A DNA stretch of 64,000 bases from contig NZ_LR733979.1 of assembly GCF_902506605.1 (NCBI RefSeq), positions 872,936 to 936,935 on the forward strand, written 5' to 3'. The position numbers were made by a program, and so were the translations under genes. The stretch comes from Sphingomonas sp. AX6. Lineage in GTDB: Bacteria; Pseudomonadota; Alphaproteobacteria; Sphingomonadales; Sphingomonadaceae. How positions within the stretch are numbered: position 1 is the stretch's first letter; each line of letters starts with the position of its first letter. This document shows positions 8,614-16,983 of this stretch, in pieces. The notes below the pieces were generated by a model. The model searched no databases, was not told where the DNA came from, and was given only the letters and a program-made list of their open reading frames with translations.

Positions 8614-9180
8614 CTAGCGCGAAGCGCCCGGCACCCAAAGAACGTCGCCACCCGCCTTTTTGTTCACGTCGCGCGCAAGAATAAAAAGCAGGTCGGACAA
8701 GCGGTTAACATAGGTTAGCGCAAAAGGATTGAGCGACCGTCCTGCGTTGGTGGCAACACAAGCCCGTTCGGCCCGCCGAACGATCGCGCGCGCCAGATGC
8801 AGCGCCGCTGCACCGGGCGTTCCGGCGGGCAGAATGAAGCTTTTGAGCGGGTCGAGATCGGCGTTGACCCGGTCGATCGTCGCCTCCAGCCATTCGACCT
8901 GGGCAGCGACGATCCTGAGCGTCATTTCCGAGGGTTGGAAATCATCGCCCGGCGTCGCAATGTCGGCGCCCAGATCGAACAGGTCGTTCTGGACCCGCGC
9001 CAGCAAAGCGTCATGCAGCCCGTCCAATGCCGCGCGGGCAACCCCGATCGCGGAATTCGCTTCGTCCACATCGCCGATCGCCGCAAACAGCGGATCGGAC
9101 TTTGCCCGCCGCGACCCATCGACCAGCCCGCTGGTCCCGTCGTCGCCGGTGCGGGTGTAGATTTTGTTGAGCTTGACGAT
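8614..9180 (-). CDS. Cob(I)alamin adenosyltransferase, PduO type, with apparent ATC start
   Basis: Adds the 5'-deoxyadenosyl group to cob(I)alamin using ATP. The open frame from 9180 reads (I)VKLNKIYTRTGDDGTSGLVDG, which contains the family's N-terminal ATP-binding motif TRTGDDGT. Later come the helical-bundle signatures VDEANSAIG, FILPAGTPGAAALHLAR and the RRAER/NRLSDLLFILAR motifs. The whole frame gives 188 residues, the normal family length. The initiator would be ATC (9178-9180): no ATG, GTG or TTG occurs in frame between the upstream stop and this point. The first ordinary ATG (9069) would delete the ATP site. AGGA lies two bases upstream. It follows the HIG1-like gene by four bases. It is either a rare start, a start-codon mutation or a sequence error. 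Confidence 0.82.
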   Translation of the reverse strand: MVKLNKIYTRTGDDGTSGLVDGSRRAKSDPLFAAIGDVDEANSAIGVARAALDGLHDALLARVQNDLFDLGADIATPGDDFQPSEMTLRIVAAQVEWLEATIDRVNADLDPLKSFILPAGTPGAAALHLARAIVRRAERACVATNAGRSLNPFALTYVNRLSDLLFILARDVNKKAGGDVLWVPGASR

Positions 9181-9184
9181 CGTC

Positions 9185-9415
9185 CTAGCGCCCGCCGCCC
9201 AGCACCAGCAGCGCCAGACAGACGATCAGGATGGTCACGCCCTGAAAGATCACGCGCTGCTGCATCATCTTGTTCGATTTGACCGCGGACGTGGCCGGCG
9301 CATCGCCCTTCAGTTCCGCCTCCGTCGTCTTCAGGAAGATGACGATACCACGAACGAGCGCGACGAGCGTCGCGATCATGCCCGCGATGATGAGCAGGGG
9401 AAGGATGGTGGACAT
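9185..9415 (-). CDS. Twin-transmembrane HIG1-domain-like protein
   Basis: 76 residues with two hydrophobic helices (about residues 3-28 and 55-73) joined by a polar loop containing SNKMMQQRVIFQGVTI. That M-x-x-R-V-x-x-Q-x-x-T signature is typical of bacterial HIG1-type hypoxia-induced membrane proteins, which associate with respiratory complexes. The next gene (PduO-type adenosyltransferase) starts four bases after its stop, indicating an operon. No catalytic role is expected. Confidence 0.75.
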   Translation of the reverse strand: MSTILPLLIIAGMIATLVALVRGIVIFLKTTEAELKGDAPATSAVKSNKMMQQRVIFQGVTILIVCLALLVLGGGR

Positions 9416-9508
9416 GGGTCGGATATAGCGCGTCGGAGCGAATGTTCCAACCGGACCAACGGCGATAATTCCCGCTCGCTCTGATCGGATTTGATCACCG
9501 ATGGCAGG

Positions 9509-10357
9509 TCAGAAGAGTTGCCCGCGAAGGCCGTCAGCGACCTTCCGCCCATCCTCTCCTGCTTCGCGCATCGCCGCCAGCGTCGGCGCGCCGTCGCGCT
9601 TGGCCAGCCGCTTGCCTTCCCTATCCACCAGCGACGGGTGATGGTGATAGGCGGGCGTCGGCAATCCCAGCAGCGCTTGCAACAACCGTTGAACATGCGT
9701 CGCGTGAAACAGATCGACGCCCCGCACCACGTCGCTCACGCCTTGTGCGGCGTCGTCCACCGTGACCGCCAGATGATAGCTGGTCCCGGCATCCTTGCGC
9801 GCCAGCACCACATCACCCAGCGACAGCGGGTCGGCGACGATGGGGCCTGCCCATTCGTCATGCCAGTCGAGCGGCCCCGCCAGCGCCACCGCGCGGCCCA
9901 TGTCGATCCGCCATGCATGATCTTCGGTGGCCAGTCGCGTGGCACGTTCGGCGTCCGACAATCCCCGGCACGTCCCCGGATAAAGCGGCCCGTCCGGCCC
10001 GTGCGGTGCCGACTGGCTCCCCGCAATCTCACGCGCAATGTCGGCACGGGTGCAGAAACAGGGATAGACGACCCCCAGCCCCTTCAACCGGTCGAGCGCC
10101 TCGGCATAGAGCTTCATCCGCTCCGACTGAACTACCACCGGTTCGTCCCAATCGATCCCCAGCCAGCGTAGATCGTCAAAGATCGCCTGCACATGCTCCG
10201 CCCGGCACCGCCCCCGGTCGATATCCTCGATCCGCAACAAAAACCGCCCGCCGTGCGCCCGCGCGAAATCATGCGCCATCAGCGCGGAATAGCCATGCCC
10301 CAAATGCAGCCGCCCGGTCGGGCTGGGCGCAAATCGCGTAACGACGGCTTCGTGCAT
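9509..10357 (-). CDS. gluQRS: Glutamyl-Q tRNA(Asp) synthetase
   Basis: Activates glutamate and attaches it to the queuosine of tRNA-Asp rather than to a tRNA end. 282 residues, matching the shortened, anticodon-domain-free paralogue of GluRS. The N-terminal FAPSPTGRLHLGHGYSAL holds the HIGH-type motif, with LRIEDIDRGR after it. Zinc-type cysteines are present in YPCFCTRADI and later GTCRG. The KMSKS position reads GKRLAKRDG, normal for this class. Its function links biochemically to queuosine, whose precursor transporter is at 1.0-1.7 kb. Confidence 0.92.
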   Translation of the reverse strand: MHEAVVTRFAPSPTGRLHLGHGYSALMAHDFARAHGGRFLLRIEDIDRGRCRAEHVQAIFDDLRWLGIDWDEPVVVQSERMKLYAEALDRLKGLGVVYPCFCTRADIAREIAGSQSAPHGPDGPLYPGTCRGLSDAERATRLATEDHAWRIDMGRAVALAGPLDWHDEWAGPIVADPLSLGDVVLARKDAGTSYHLAVTVDDAAQGVSDVVRGVDLFHATHVQRLLQALLGLPTPAYHHHPSLVDREGKRLAKRDGAPTLAAMREAGEDGRKVADGLRGQLF

Positions 10358-10460
10358 TCAGGACTCTTGACCGCGAGTCACGGCTCGTGCTGTCATGCGG
10401 CTGTCACGCCTGTCCGCCAAGGACACGGACGAACGACGCGGGAAAGGGGGAACGTCCTTC

Positions 10461-11027
10461 ATGTACCATCCCGATCTGATCCGGCACCCGGACGGATGCC
10501 CGGCGCTCGTCCTCAACGCCGATTATACGCCGCTCAGCTATTATCCGTTGTCGGTCTGGCCGTGGCAGACCGCGATCAAGGCGGTGTGGCTGGAGCGGGT
10601 CGATATCGTATCGCATTACGAGCGAGAGGTGCGAAGTCCCAGCGCGACGATGAAGCTGCCCTCGGTGATCGCGCTCAAACAATTCGTTCGTCCTTCCGCC
10701 TATCCGGCCTTTACCCGTTTCAACCTGTTCCTGCGCGACAAGTTCGTCTGCCAATATTGCGGCTCTCCGCGCGACCTGACCTTCGACCATGTCATCCCCC
10801 GTGCACAAGGGGGCCGCACGACGTGGGAAAATGTCGCGACCGCGTGCGCGCCGTGCAACCTGCGCAAAGGGGGCCGCACGCCCAAGCAAGCACATATGCC
10901 GCTCCACATCGCGCCCATCCGTCCGACTAGCTGGCATTTGCAGGAACATGGCCGGTCCTTTCCGCCCAATCATCTGCATGAAACCTGGCACGACTGGCTC
11001 TATTGGGACATCGAACTGGAGGCGTGA
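10461..11027 (+). CDS. HNH endonuclease family protein
   Basis: 188 residues from the ATG at 10461 (MYHPDLIRHPDGC), which follows an AAAGGGGGAA ribosome-binding site. A longer in-frame start at 10395 is less likely. The N-terminal part, ALVLNADYTPLSYYPLSVWPW, is typical of a widespread proteobacterial HNH family. The nuclease motif is CQYCGSPRDLTFDHVIPRAQGG followed by C-A-P-C-N, giving the paired zinc cysteines and the metal-binding His. The gene is divergent from gluQRS; GACTC and GAGTC half-sites (10363-10380) lie between them. Substrate and role are unknown; this family is usually not part of a restriction system. Confidence 0.82.
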   Translation: MYHPDLIRHPDGCPALVLNADYTPLSYYPLSVWPWQTAIKAVWLERVDIVSHYEREVRSPSATMKLPSVIALKQFVRPSAYPAFTRFNLFLRDKFVCQYCGSPRDLTFDHVIPRAQGGRTTWENVATACAPCNLRKGGRTPKQAHMPLHIAPIRPTSWHLQEHGRSFPPNHLHETWHDWLYWDIELEA

Positions 11028-11048
11028 GCGCCCGCCTAACCTGCCGCG

Positions 11049-11120
11049 CTCCCGCGCAGGCGGGAGCCTAGGGCCATGAAGTGCGGCGCCCACGACCCTG
11101 GACTCCCGCCTTCGCGGGAG
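11049..11120. repeat. Inverted-pair repeat, family A, diverged copy
   Basis: Arms 11049-11073 and 11096-11120 are complementary at 22 of 25 positions. The core CTCCCGCG-CAGGCGGGAG mirrors the copy at 914-984, with CTCCCGC in place of ATTCCCGC. It is intergenic, after the HNH gene and before the S9 peptidase. Confidence 0.85.
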
Positions 11121-11215
11121 TATGGATCCGGGGTGCTCGCTCTCCGAATCATTTCGCTTCCCGACTCATATCGCACGCGATAGCCTCCCGGCTTCATCCT
11201 GGGAGGGAATTCATC

Positions 11216-13285
11216 ATGTCGATCAAATCGTTCACGCGCACTGTCTTGCTGTGCGCCAGTCCGTTGGCGTTGCTCGTTCCATCCGCGCTGTTCGCCCAGC
11301 AATCGGGGGCGCAACAGCTCATCCCGCGCGAACTGATCTTCGGCAATCCCAGCCGATCGGGGGCGCAAGTCAGCCCCGACGGCAAGCATGTGTCGTGGCT
11401 CGCGCCGGTCGATGGCGTGATGAACGTGTGGGTCGCGCCGATCGCCACCCCGACCCAAGGCAAAGCCGTCACCGCCGACAAGTCGCGCGGCATCAGCCAG
11501 TATTTCTGGGCACCCGATGGCAGCCATGTCCTGTTTTTGCAGGACGCGGGCGGGAACGAGAATTTCCACGTCTTCGCCGTTCCCGCAATGGGCGGCACCG
11601 CACGCGACCTGACGCCGGTCGCGGGTACCGTTCGCGCCGAAGTGCTCGGCGTCAGCGAGCTCCGCCCCGATGTCGTGCTGGTTGGCCTGAACGACCGCAA
11701 CCCGCAATTCTTCGACCCCTACGAAATCAATTACCGCACGGGTGAGAAGAAGCTGGTGATGGAAAATCCCGGCTATGGCGGGCTGGTCGCCGATAACATG
11801 CACAAGATCCGCTTCGGCATGAAGCAGGTGCCGGGCGGCGGGTCGGTGGTCGACCGGCTGGAGGCCGACGGGAGTTGGAAGACCGCGTTCAGGATCGAGA
11901 ACGAAGACGCCTTCACCACCAACCCGATCGGCTTCGACCGCGACGGCAAGACGCTGTTCATGGTCGACAGCCGCGGTCGCGACAAGGCGGCTTTGGTCCG
12001 GATGGACCCGGAGACGCTGAAGACCGACATCATCGCCGAAAGCGACCGCGCCGACATTCAGGGCATCCTGCCCGACCCGCGGACCCACGCGCCGATCGCC
12101 TATTCGGTCAATTATCTGAAGAACGAATGGACCGCGCTGACGCCGGAGGCCAAGGCCGACCTCGATTTCCTGCGCGGCAAGCTGCCGGGCGAATTCGCCA
12201 TCACCTCGATCACCGACGACGGACGGCTGGCGACGGTTTCTTCCTTCGCTGCGGAGGCACCTGGCACGTCCTGGCTCTACGATCGTCAGGCCAAAACGCT
12301 CGCCAAACTGTTCGACGTCCGCCCCGATCTCTCCAAATACGCGCTGCAACCGATGACGCCGGTGGAAATCCCGAGCGGCGACGGCAAGACGCTCGTCAGC
12401 TACCTGACGCTGCCTGCAGGGGCCGACACCAATGGCGATGGCAAGGCGGACAGGCCCGCGCCGTTGGTCCTGAACGTCCATGGCGGTCCGTGGGCCCGCG
12501 ACAATTACGGCTATAACGGCGCGCATCAATGGCTCGCCGATCGCGGCTATGCGGTGCTTTCGGTCAATTATCGTGGCTCTACGGGTTTCGGCAAAGGCTT
12601 CGTCAATTCCGCCATCGGCGAATGGTCGGGCGCGATGCACCAGGATTTGATCGACGCGGTCGACTGGGCAATCAAATCAGGCGTCACCACGCCGGACAAG
12701 GTCGCGATCATGGGCGGCTCCTATGGCGGCTATGCGACGCTGGTCGGCGTCACCTTCACGCCCGATCGCTTTGCCTGCGGGGTCGATATCGTCGGGCCTT
12801 CAAATTTGAAGACGCTGATGGAAAGCTTCCCCGCATACTGGCGCCCGATCCTGGAGGGCACCTTCTACAAGCATATCGGCGACCCCAATAAGCCCGAGGA
12901 TGTGAAGCGGATGATGGCGCAGTCGCCGATCAGCCGCGTGGACGCGATCAAAGTACCGTTGCTGATCGGCCAGGGCGCGAACGACCCGCGCGTGGTGAAG
13001 GCCGAAAGCGACCAGATCGTCGATGCCATGCGCGCCAAGAAACTGCCGGTGACGTACGTGAACTATCCGGACGAGGGCCACGGCTTTCAGCGTCCGGCCA
13101 ACCGGCTGAGCTTCTTCGCGATTACCGAGGGCTTCCTCTCGCAATGCCTGGGCGGCAAGGTCGAGCCGATCGGCGACGACTTCACGGGATCGTCGCTGGA
13201 GGTGCTGGAAGGCGCGCAGCATGTGCCGGGGCTGGCGGGCGCGTTGCCCAAGGCCGCAGCAGGGACGACGCCGACAACGGAGTAA
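11216..13285 (+). CDS. S9 family serine peptidase, exported
   Basis: Prolyl-oligopeptidase-type peptidase, 689 residues. The signal peptide MSIKSFTRTVLLCASPLALL...ALFAQQ suggests cleavage near residue 27, so it probably acts in the periplasm. An N-terminal beta-propeller (about 40-400, with repeats such as SPDGKHVSWLAP and APDGSHVLFLQD) precedes the alpha/beta hydrolase domain. Nucleophile Ser is in GGSYGGYA, the Asp in GANDPRV and the His in DEGHGF. NVHGGPWARD forms the oxyanion region. The start at 11216 has GGGAGG upstream. The gene stands alone and is followed by a repeat. It probably degrades short peptides. Confidence 0.92.
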   Translation: MSIKSFTRTVLLCASPLALLVPSALFAQQSGAQQLIPRELIFGNPSRSGAQVSPDGKHVSWLAPVDGVMNVWVAPIATPTQGKAVTADKSRGISQYFWAPDGSHVLFLQDAGGNENFHVFAVPAMGGTARDLTPVAGTVRAEVLGVSELRPDVVLVGLNDRNPQFFDPYEINYRTGEKKLVMENPGYGGLVADNMHKIRFGMKQVPGGGSVVDRLEADGSWKTAFRIENEDAFTTNPIGFDRDGKTLFMVDSRGRDKAALVRMDPETLKTDIIAESDRADIQGILPDPRTHAPIAYSVNYLKNEWTALTPEAKADLDFLRGKLPGEFAITSITDDGRLATVSSFAAEAPGTSWLYDRQAKTLAKLFDVRPDLSKYALQPMTPVEIPSGDGKTLVSYLTLPAGADTNGDGKADRPAPLVLNVHGGPWARDNYGYNGAHQWLADRGYAVLSVNYRGSTGFGKGFVNSAIGEWSGAMHQDLIDAVDWAIKSGVTTPDKVAIMGGSYGGYATLVGVTFTPDRFACGVDIVGPSNLKTLMESFPAYWRPILEGTFYKHIGDPNKPEDVKRMMAQSPISRVDAIKVPLLIGQGANDPRVVKAESDQIVDAMRAKKLPVTYVNYPDEGHGFQRPANRLSFFAITEGFLSQCLGGKVEPIGDDFTGSSLEVLEGAQHVPGLAGALPKAAAGTTPTTE

Positions 13286-13293
13286 CCACCTGA

Positions 13294-13377
13294 CCCCGTT
13301 CGTGCTGAGCCTGTCGAAGCACTGTCCTTTCTTCGTGCCAAGAAGGACAGCACTTCGACAAGCTCAGTGCGAACGGG
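13294..13377. repeat. Inverted-pair repeat, family B, second copy
   Basis: Left arm CCCGTTCGTGCTGAGCCTGT then CGAAGCACTGTCCTT; right arm is its near-complement (AAGGACAGCACTTCGACAAG then CTCAGTGCGAACGGG) and is followed by TTTTTT. It matches the element at 1745-1845. The run of T after the right arm could let it serve as a terminator for the S9 peptidase gene. Confidence 0.88.
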
Positions 13378-13454
13378 TTTTTTGGGCACCGATTGCCACC
13401 GTTCACCATCTTGCCGCCCCTGTCCTATCTCTATAATACAGCGCGGCTAGCACC

Positions 13455-15572
13455 ATGAATTACGACCGCCCCATCTCCGCAGACCGCGACCCGCTGCCTT
13501 ACCCGCATAGCCGGCGCGAGGCGCGCTATCGCGGGATGCCGGTCGGCGATTTCGACGGGTACGACACGCCCCCACCCCCGCCCGAGCCGCCCAGAAAGCC
13601 GCGCCGCTGGGGTCGCTGGATCGTGCGCGGGCTCGCGGCATTCCTGGCGCTGCTGATCGTCTCGATTGCCTATCTCGCGATCACCGCGCCGCTGTCGCAG
13701 TCGTTGAAGCCACCCGCGCCGCCATCGATCACCTTGCTGTCGGCAGAGGGCACGCCGATCGCCAAATCGGGCGCAGTCATCGGCGACCCGGTCGATGCGA
13801 CCGCGCTTCCCGATCATGTTCCCGGCGCGTTCCTGGCGATCGAGGACCGGCGCTTTTACGGTCATCTGGGGATCGACCCGCGCGGCATATTGCGCGCCTT
13901 CTGGAACAACAGCTTCACCGACAATAGCCGCCAGGGTGGCAGCACCATCACCCAGCAACTGGCCAAGAATGCGTTTCTGGATTCGGACCAGACCTTCACC
14001 CGCAAAGCCCGCGAGGCGATGATCGCGCTGTGGCTGGAGGCGTGGCTGACCAAGGACGAAATCCTCTCTCGCTACCTGTCCGCGGTCTATTTCGGCGACA
14101 ATGTTTACGGCCTTGATGCCGCCGCGAACCATTATTTCAGCCGCGATCCGGATGATCTGACCATCGGCCAGGCAGCGATGTTGGCGGGGCTGGTCAAGGC
14201 GCCCAGTCGCCTTGCCCCCACCGGCAATCTGTCGGGCGCACGCGCGCGTCAGGAACTGGTGGTCGCGGCGATGGCGGAAACCGGCGTCATCACTCCGGCT
14301 GAGGCGGACGACGTCTCCCCTGCCACGCTTCGCGTCCGCGCGCGCGGCACGCGACTGCCCACCGGCGGCTATTTCGCCGACTGGGTCATGCCCGCTGCGC
14401 GCGACCGGGCAGGCGAGATCGCCACCGAACAGACCGTCACCACCACGCTGGAAACCCGCGTCCAGCGCGCCGCCGAAGCCGCCGTCCGCCGTGCAGGGCT
14501 GCGCGAAGCACAGGTCGCGATCGTCGCGATGCGCCCCGATGGTCGGGTCGTCGGCATGGTCGGGGGCAAGGACTACGCCAAAAGCCCGTTCAACCGTGCG
14601 ACCCAGGCCCGCCGCCAGCCGGGTTCGACCTTCAAACTGTTCGTCTATCTCGCCGCGCTGCGCGATGGCATGTCGCCCGACACGATGATCGAGGACGAAC
14701 CCGTCACCATCGGCGAATGGTCGCCCAAGAATGACGGCAATCGCTATCGCGGTGAGATCACATTACGTCAGGCATTCGCCGCGTCGTCGAACGTCGCCGC
14801 TGCGCGGCTGACCCAGCAGGTCGGGCCCGCCGCCGTGATCCGCGCCGCGCGCGACCTGGGCCTATCGACCGAAATCCCGAACGAAGCGTCGATCGCGCTC
14901 GGCACTTCGTCGGTGTCGCTGCTCGAACTCACCGCCGCCTATGCCGCGATCGCCGCAGGCGAAGCGCCGGTACGCCCGCGCGGACTGGACGATGCCCGCG
15001 AACAGAATTGGCTCGATCGGTTGCGCGACGACACCAGCCCATTGTCGCGCCGCGAAGTCGAAGGGATGCGCTCGCTGCTGGCGGCGGGGATCGAACGCGG
15101 CACGGGCCGCGCCGCTGCGCTCAACGTCGAGGCGTTCGGCAAGACCGGCACCACCCAGGACTACCGCGACGCGCTGTTCGTCGGCTTTACCGAGGATCTG
15201 GTGGTCGGTGTGTGGCTGGGCAATGACGACAACTCGCCCAATAGCGGCCTGGCAGGCGGCGGCGTCGCCGCGCGGATCTGGCGCGACGTGATGGTGAATG
15301 CGACCGACGCCAGCGCGCCCGCGCGTCCGGCGGTGGTCGAAGCCGAATCGGACGAGGATATCGGCAACCTCAGCAGCAACATCCTGGACGGCATCCTGCC
15401 CCAAGACCCGCAAGCGCTGGAATTCGAAGGCGATATCGGCGGCATGGGCCTGAACCTGCGCCTCGACCGCGAAGGCGGCATCCAGTTGCGCGGCGGCGAA
15501 CCCCGGCGCGACGAGCCGTTGCCCGAAGAGACGGAACCGCGGATGCGTGAGGACGAACCGGGCGCGTTCTGA
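13455..15572 (+). CDS. Bifunctional penicillin-binding protein (GT51 + transpeptidase)
   Basis: Class A PBP that polymerises and cross-links peptidoglycan. 705 residues: a cytoplasmic Pro-rich head, one membrane helix (about 57-80, FLALLIVSIAYLAIT), a GT51 domain with EDRRFYGHLGID and GGSTITQQLAKNAF, and a penicillin-binding domain with PGSTFKLF (active Ser and Lys), ASSN and KTGTTQ. The C-terminus is an acidic tail rich in Asp, Glu and Pro. It lacks the extra insertion domains of long PBP1a, so PBP1a- or PBP1c-like subtype is not fixed. It is a single gene. Confidence 0.92.
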   Translation: MNYDRPISADRDPLPYPHSRREARYRGMPVGDFDGYDTPPPPPEPPRKPRRWGRWIVRGLAAFLALLIVSIAYLAITAPLSQSLKPPAPPSITLLSAEGTPIAKSGAVIGDPVDATALPDHVPGAFLAIEDRRFYGHLGIDPRGILRAFWNNSFTDNSRQGGSTITQQLAKNAFLDSDQTFTRKAREAMIALWLEAWLTKDEILSRYLSAVYFGDNVYGLDAAANHYFSRDPDDLTIGQAAMLAGLVKAPSRLAPTGNLSGARARQELVVAAMAETGVITPAEADDVSPATLRVRARGTRLPTGGYFADWVMPAARDRAGEIATEQTVTTTLETRVQRAAEAAVRRAGLREAQVAIVAMRPDGRVVGMVGGKDYAKSPFNRATQARRQPGSTFKLFVYLAALRDGMSPDTMIEDEPVTIGEWSPKNDGNRYRGEITLRQAFAASSNVAAARLTQQVGPAAVIRAARDLGLSTEIPNEASIALGTSSVSLLELTAAYAAIAAGEAPVRPRGLDDAREQNWLDRLRDDTSPLSRREVEGMRSLLAAGIERGTGRAAALNVEAFGKTGTTQDYRDALFVGFTEDLVVGVWLGNDDNSPNSGLAGGGVAARIWRDVMVNATDASAPARPAVVEAESDEDIGNLSSNILDGILPQDPQALEFEGDIGGMGLNLRLDREGGIQLRGGEPRRDEPLPEETEPRMREDEPGAF

Positions 15573-15720
15573 ACCGCTGCGTCGCCGGTCGCAATGCCGG
15601 CGCGTCAATGAGGCGGGGCGTGCCGGGCACCCATCGCCCAACGCAAAAGGGAGCCGACATCGCTGCCAGCTCCCCAGTGTCGCCGTATCCGGCGGCGGAT
15701 GCTCCCTCATCGGGCGCGTC

Positions 15721-15830
15721 GCCGCCTTCGCTCGGCGGCTTCACATCAGCTTGGCTCGAACCGGCAAGGGCGTGAGCGGTTGCATGATGTGAGGTCGGTC
15801 ACCGGGGCCGGTTGCCGGTCCGCGCCGACC
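15721..15830. ncRNA. Candidate structured RNA: three consecutive strong stems
   Basis: Three successive stem structures are visible. GCCGCC (15721-15726) pairs with GGCGGC (15734-15739). TCACATCA (15741-15748) pairs perfectly with TGATGTGA (15785-15792) and encloses AACCG/CGGTT (15759-15763 with 15777-15781). GGTCGG (15793-15798) pairs with CCGACC (15825-15830) and encloses ACCGG/CCGGT (15801-15805 with 15815-15819). Nested perfect stems in a non-coding stretch suggest a structured RNA, but it matches no RNA family that I recognise and the strand is unknown. Confidence 0.35.
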
Positions 15831-16280
15831 CGAGGGTCGATGCTTCCCACATTTCCGGCCTCGGCGGCCAGCTCCGCTTCGCTGCCCAAGGGCATCTTCC
15901 GCGTTGCTTTTGGCCATTTCGTCGATCGCAAATTCCCAGGACGTTTCCGTCCAAGCAAAGCGCGTTCATGTATCCGTGGCCTGCCTCCCGCACGGCGAAC
16001 CGTTTGTTCGGCTTTGGTCGTTCTTCTCAGACCCGGTTCGTCCGGTCATTCCAAACCGATAACGCGAGCGTCACCCATTCTTCCTAGAACCCTTCGATCC
16101 GGTCGATCCGACCGACCGACCCAATTCGACTCAGGCAGTTTCCCTAAGGCACCCACTTGCGTCTGACGAGCCACAAGTGATTGACTTTCCTCTGGTTTCC
16201 CGTCGTTCCGTCGATCGCTTGCAGACAGATGGTGTCACCCTTTGCGAGTCGCACAAAGGGGTAATCGACGCGGTCCTGCC

Positions 16281-16298
16281 TGTGGATAACGTGGATAA
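16281..16298. promoter_or_regulatory. Two abutting DnaA-box-like 9-mers
   Basis: TGTGGATAA (16281-16289) is the exact reverse complement of the consensus DnaA box TTATCCACA. CGTGGATAA follows immediately (16290-16298) and differs at one position. They lie in the 1-kb non-coding region. No AT-rich unwinding stretch or further perfect boxes are evident nearby, so a replication origin is not claimed; a DnaA titration or regulatory site is possible. Confidence 0.35.
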
Positions 16299-16556
16299 CG
16301 GGGACAGGCGGGTGTCGCGTGGCGCGCGGTCTCGCGACCATCGGGAATCGTTGGTCGCGCACGGGCACCGTTTCGCCGCGCAGGCGCTGCGGACCATCTG
16401 TGGTTCAGGTCGCACCGTTCATTCCGGGGCCGCTTGCTCGTAATCAATTCGGGTGAGTTCGGAATGCCCGGTTTTCCTGTCATTCCGTTCATGAAACTTA
16501 CTCGCGCGTCGATGCGTTGGGAGCATCTATTCCGAGGTAAGGAAGGGAGTATTCAA

Positions 16557-16910
16557 ATGAACAAGCTCATGATCGCAGCCGTCGCTGCCGCCGTCGCCAT
16601 CCCGGCAGGGGTCAGCGTTTCGGAAACCAACCGCGTCGAGATTTCCTCGTCGACCGCCAGCGCGGCATCGTTCGACCAGAATCGCCGCTATCGCGAATGG
16701 AAGGGCCGTGACGGTCGCCATTATTGCACGCGTCCCGATGGCACGACCGGCCTGCTGGTCGGCGGCGTCGCAGGGGCACTGGTCGGTCGTACGATCGATA
16801 CCCGCGGCGACCGTACGCTCGGCACGCTCCTGGGTGCAGGTGCGGGCGCACTTGCCGGTCGCGAAGTCGAGCGTAGTGGCCAGAAACGCGAGTGCCGCGC
16901 GCGCCGTTAA
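16557..16910 (+). CDS. Exported glycine-zipper protein
   Basis: 117 residues. An N-terminal hydrophobic signal (MNKLMIAAVAAAVAIPAGVS) is followed by a polar stretch, the motif GRDGRHYCTRPDGTTGL and then a glycine-zipper segment (GLLVGGVAGALVG...GTLLGAGAGALAG) typical of SlyB/OmpA-linked 2TM domains. The tail is basic. ATG at 16557 has AAGGAAGGGAG upstream. The next gene is a paralogue that shares the DGR-x-YC-x-RPDGT motif. It is probably cell-envelope located; function unknown. Confidence 0.8.
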   Translation: MNKLMIAAVAAAVAIPAGVSVSETNRVEISSSTASAASFDQNRRYREWKGRDGRHYCTRPDGTTGLLVGGVAGALVGRTIDTRGDRTLGTLLGAGAGALAGREVERSGQKRECRARR

Positions 16911-16923
16911 TCGCAAACCATCA

Positions 16924-16951
16924 GGGGCGTCCCAGCCGGGGCGCCCCTTTT
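16924..16951 (+). terminator. Rho-independent terminator after first glycine-zipper gene
   Basis: GGGGCG (16924-16929) pairs with CGCCCC (16942-16947) across a 12-base loop and is followed by TTTT. It lies 14 bases past the stop codon and before the next gene, so it may attenuate read-through to the paralogue. Confidence 0.72.
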
Positions 16952-16983
16952 GCCGTGGGTGGGAAAACAGAGGGAGAGAAGAC

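Larger units (their letters stand above)
15573..16556. other. Long intergenic region, about 1 kb, no convincing gene
   Basis: Short open frames occur on both strands, but none has a ribosome-binding site with recognisable protein features. Contents: a GC-rich hairpin just after the PBP gene (CGCCGG/CCGGCG, about 15585-15605), a run of nested hairpins at 15721-15830 (separate entry), and two adjacent DnaA-box-like sites at 16281-16298 (separate entry). The last 50 bases hold the AAGGAAGGGAG ribosome-binding site of the glycine-zipper gene. The length is unusual for this otherwise gene-dense window. Confidence 0.6.

Noticed and set aside
16185..16210. GAGGAAAGTC-like string (minus strand) resembling the RNase P RNA P4 motif
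   Set aside because: The following CCGG-type continuation and the other conserved RNase P segments are absent.
15746..16443. Several 60-150-codon frames on both strands of the long intergenic region
   Set aside because: No ribosome-binding sites or family motifs, and frames overlap one another on both strands; treated as non-coding.
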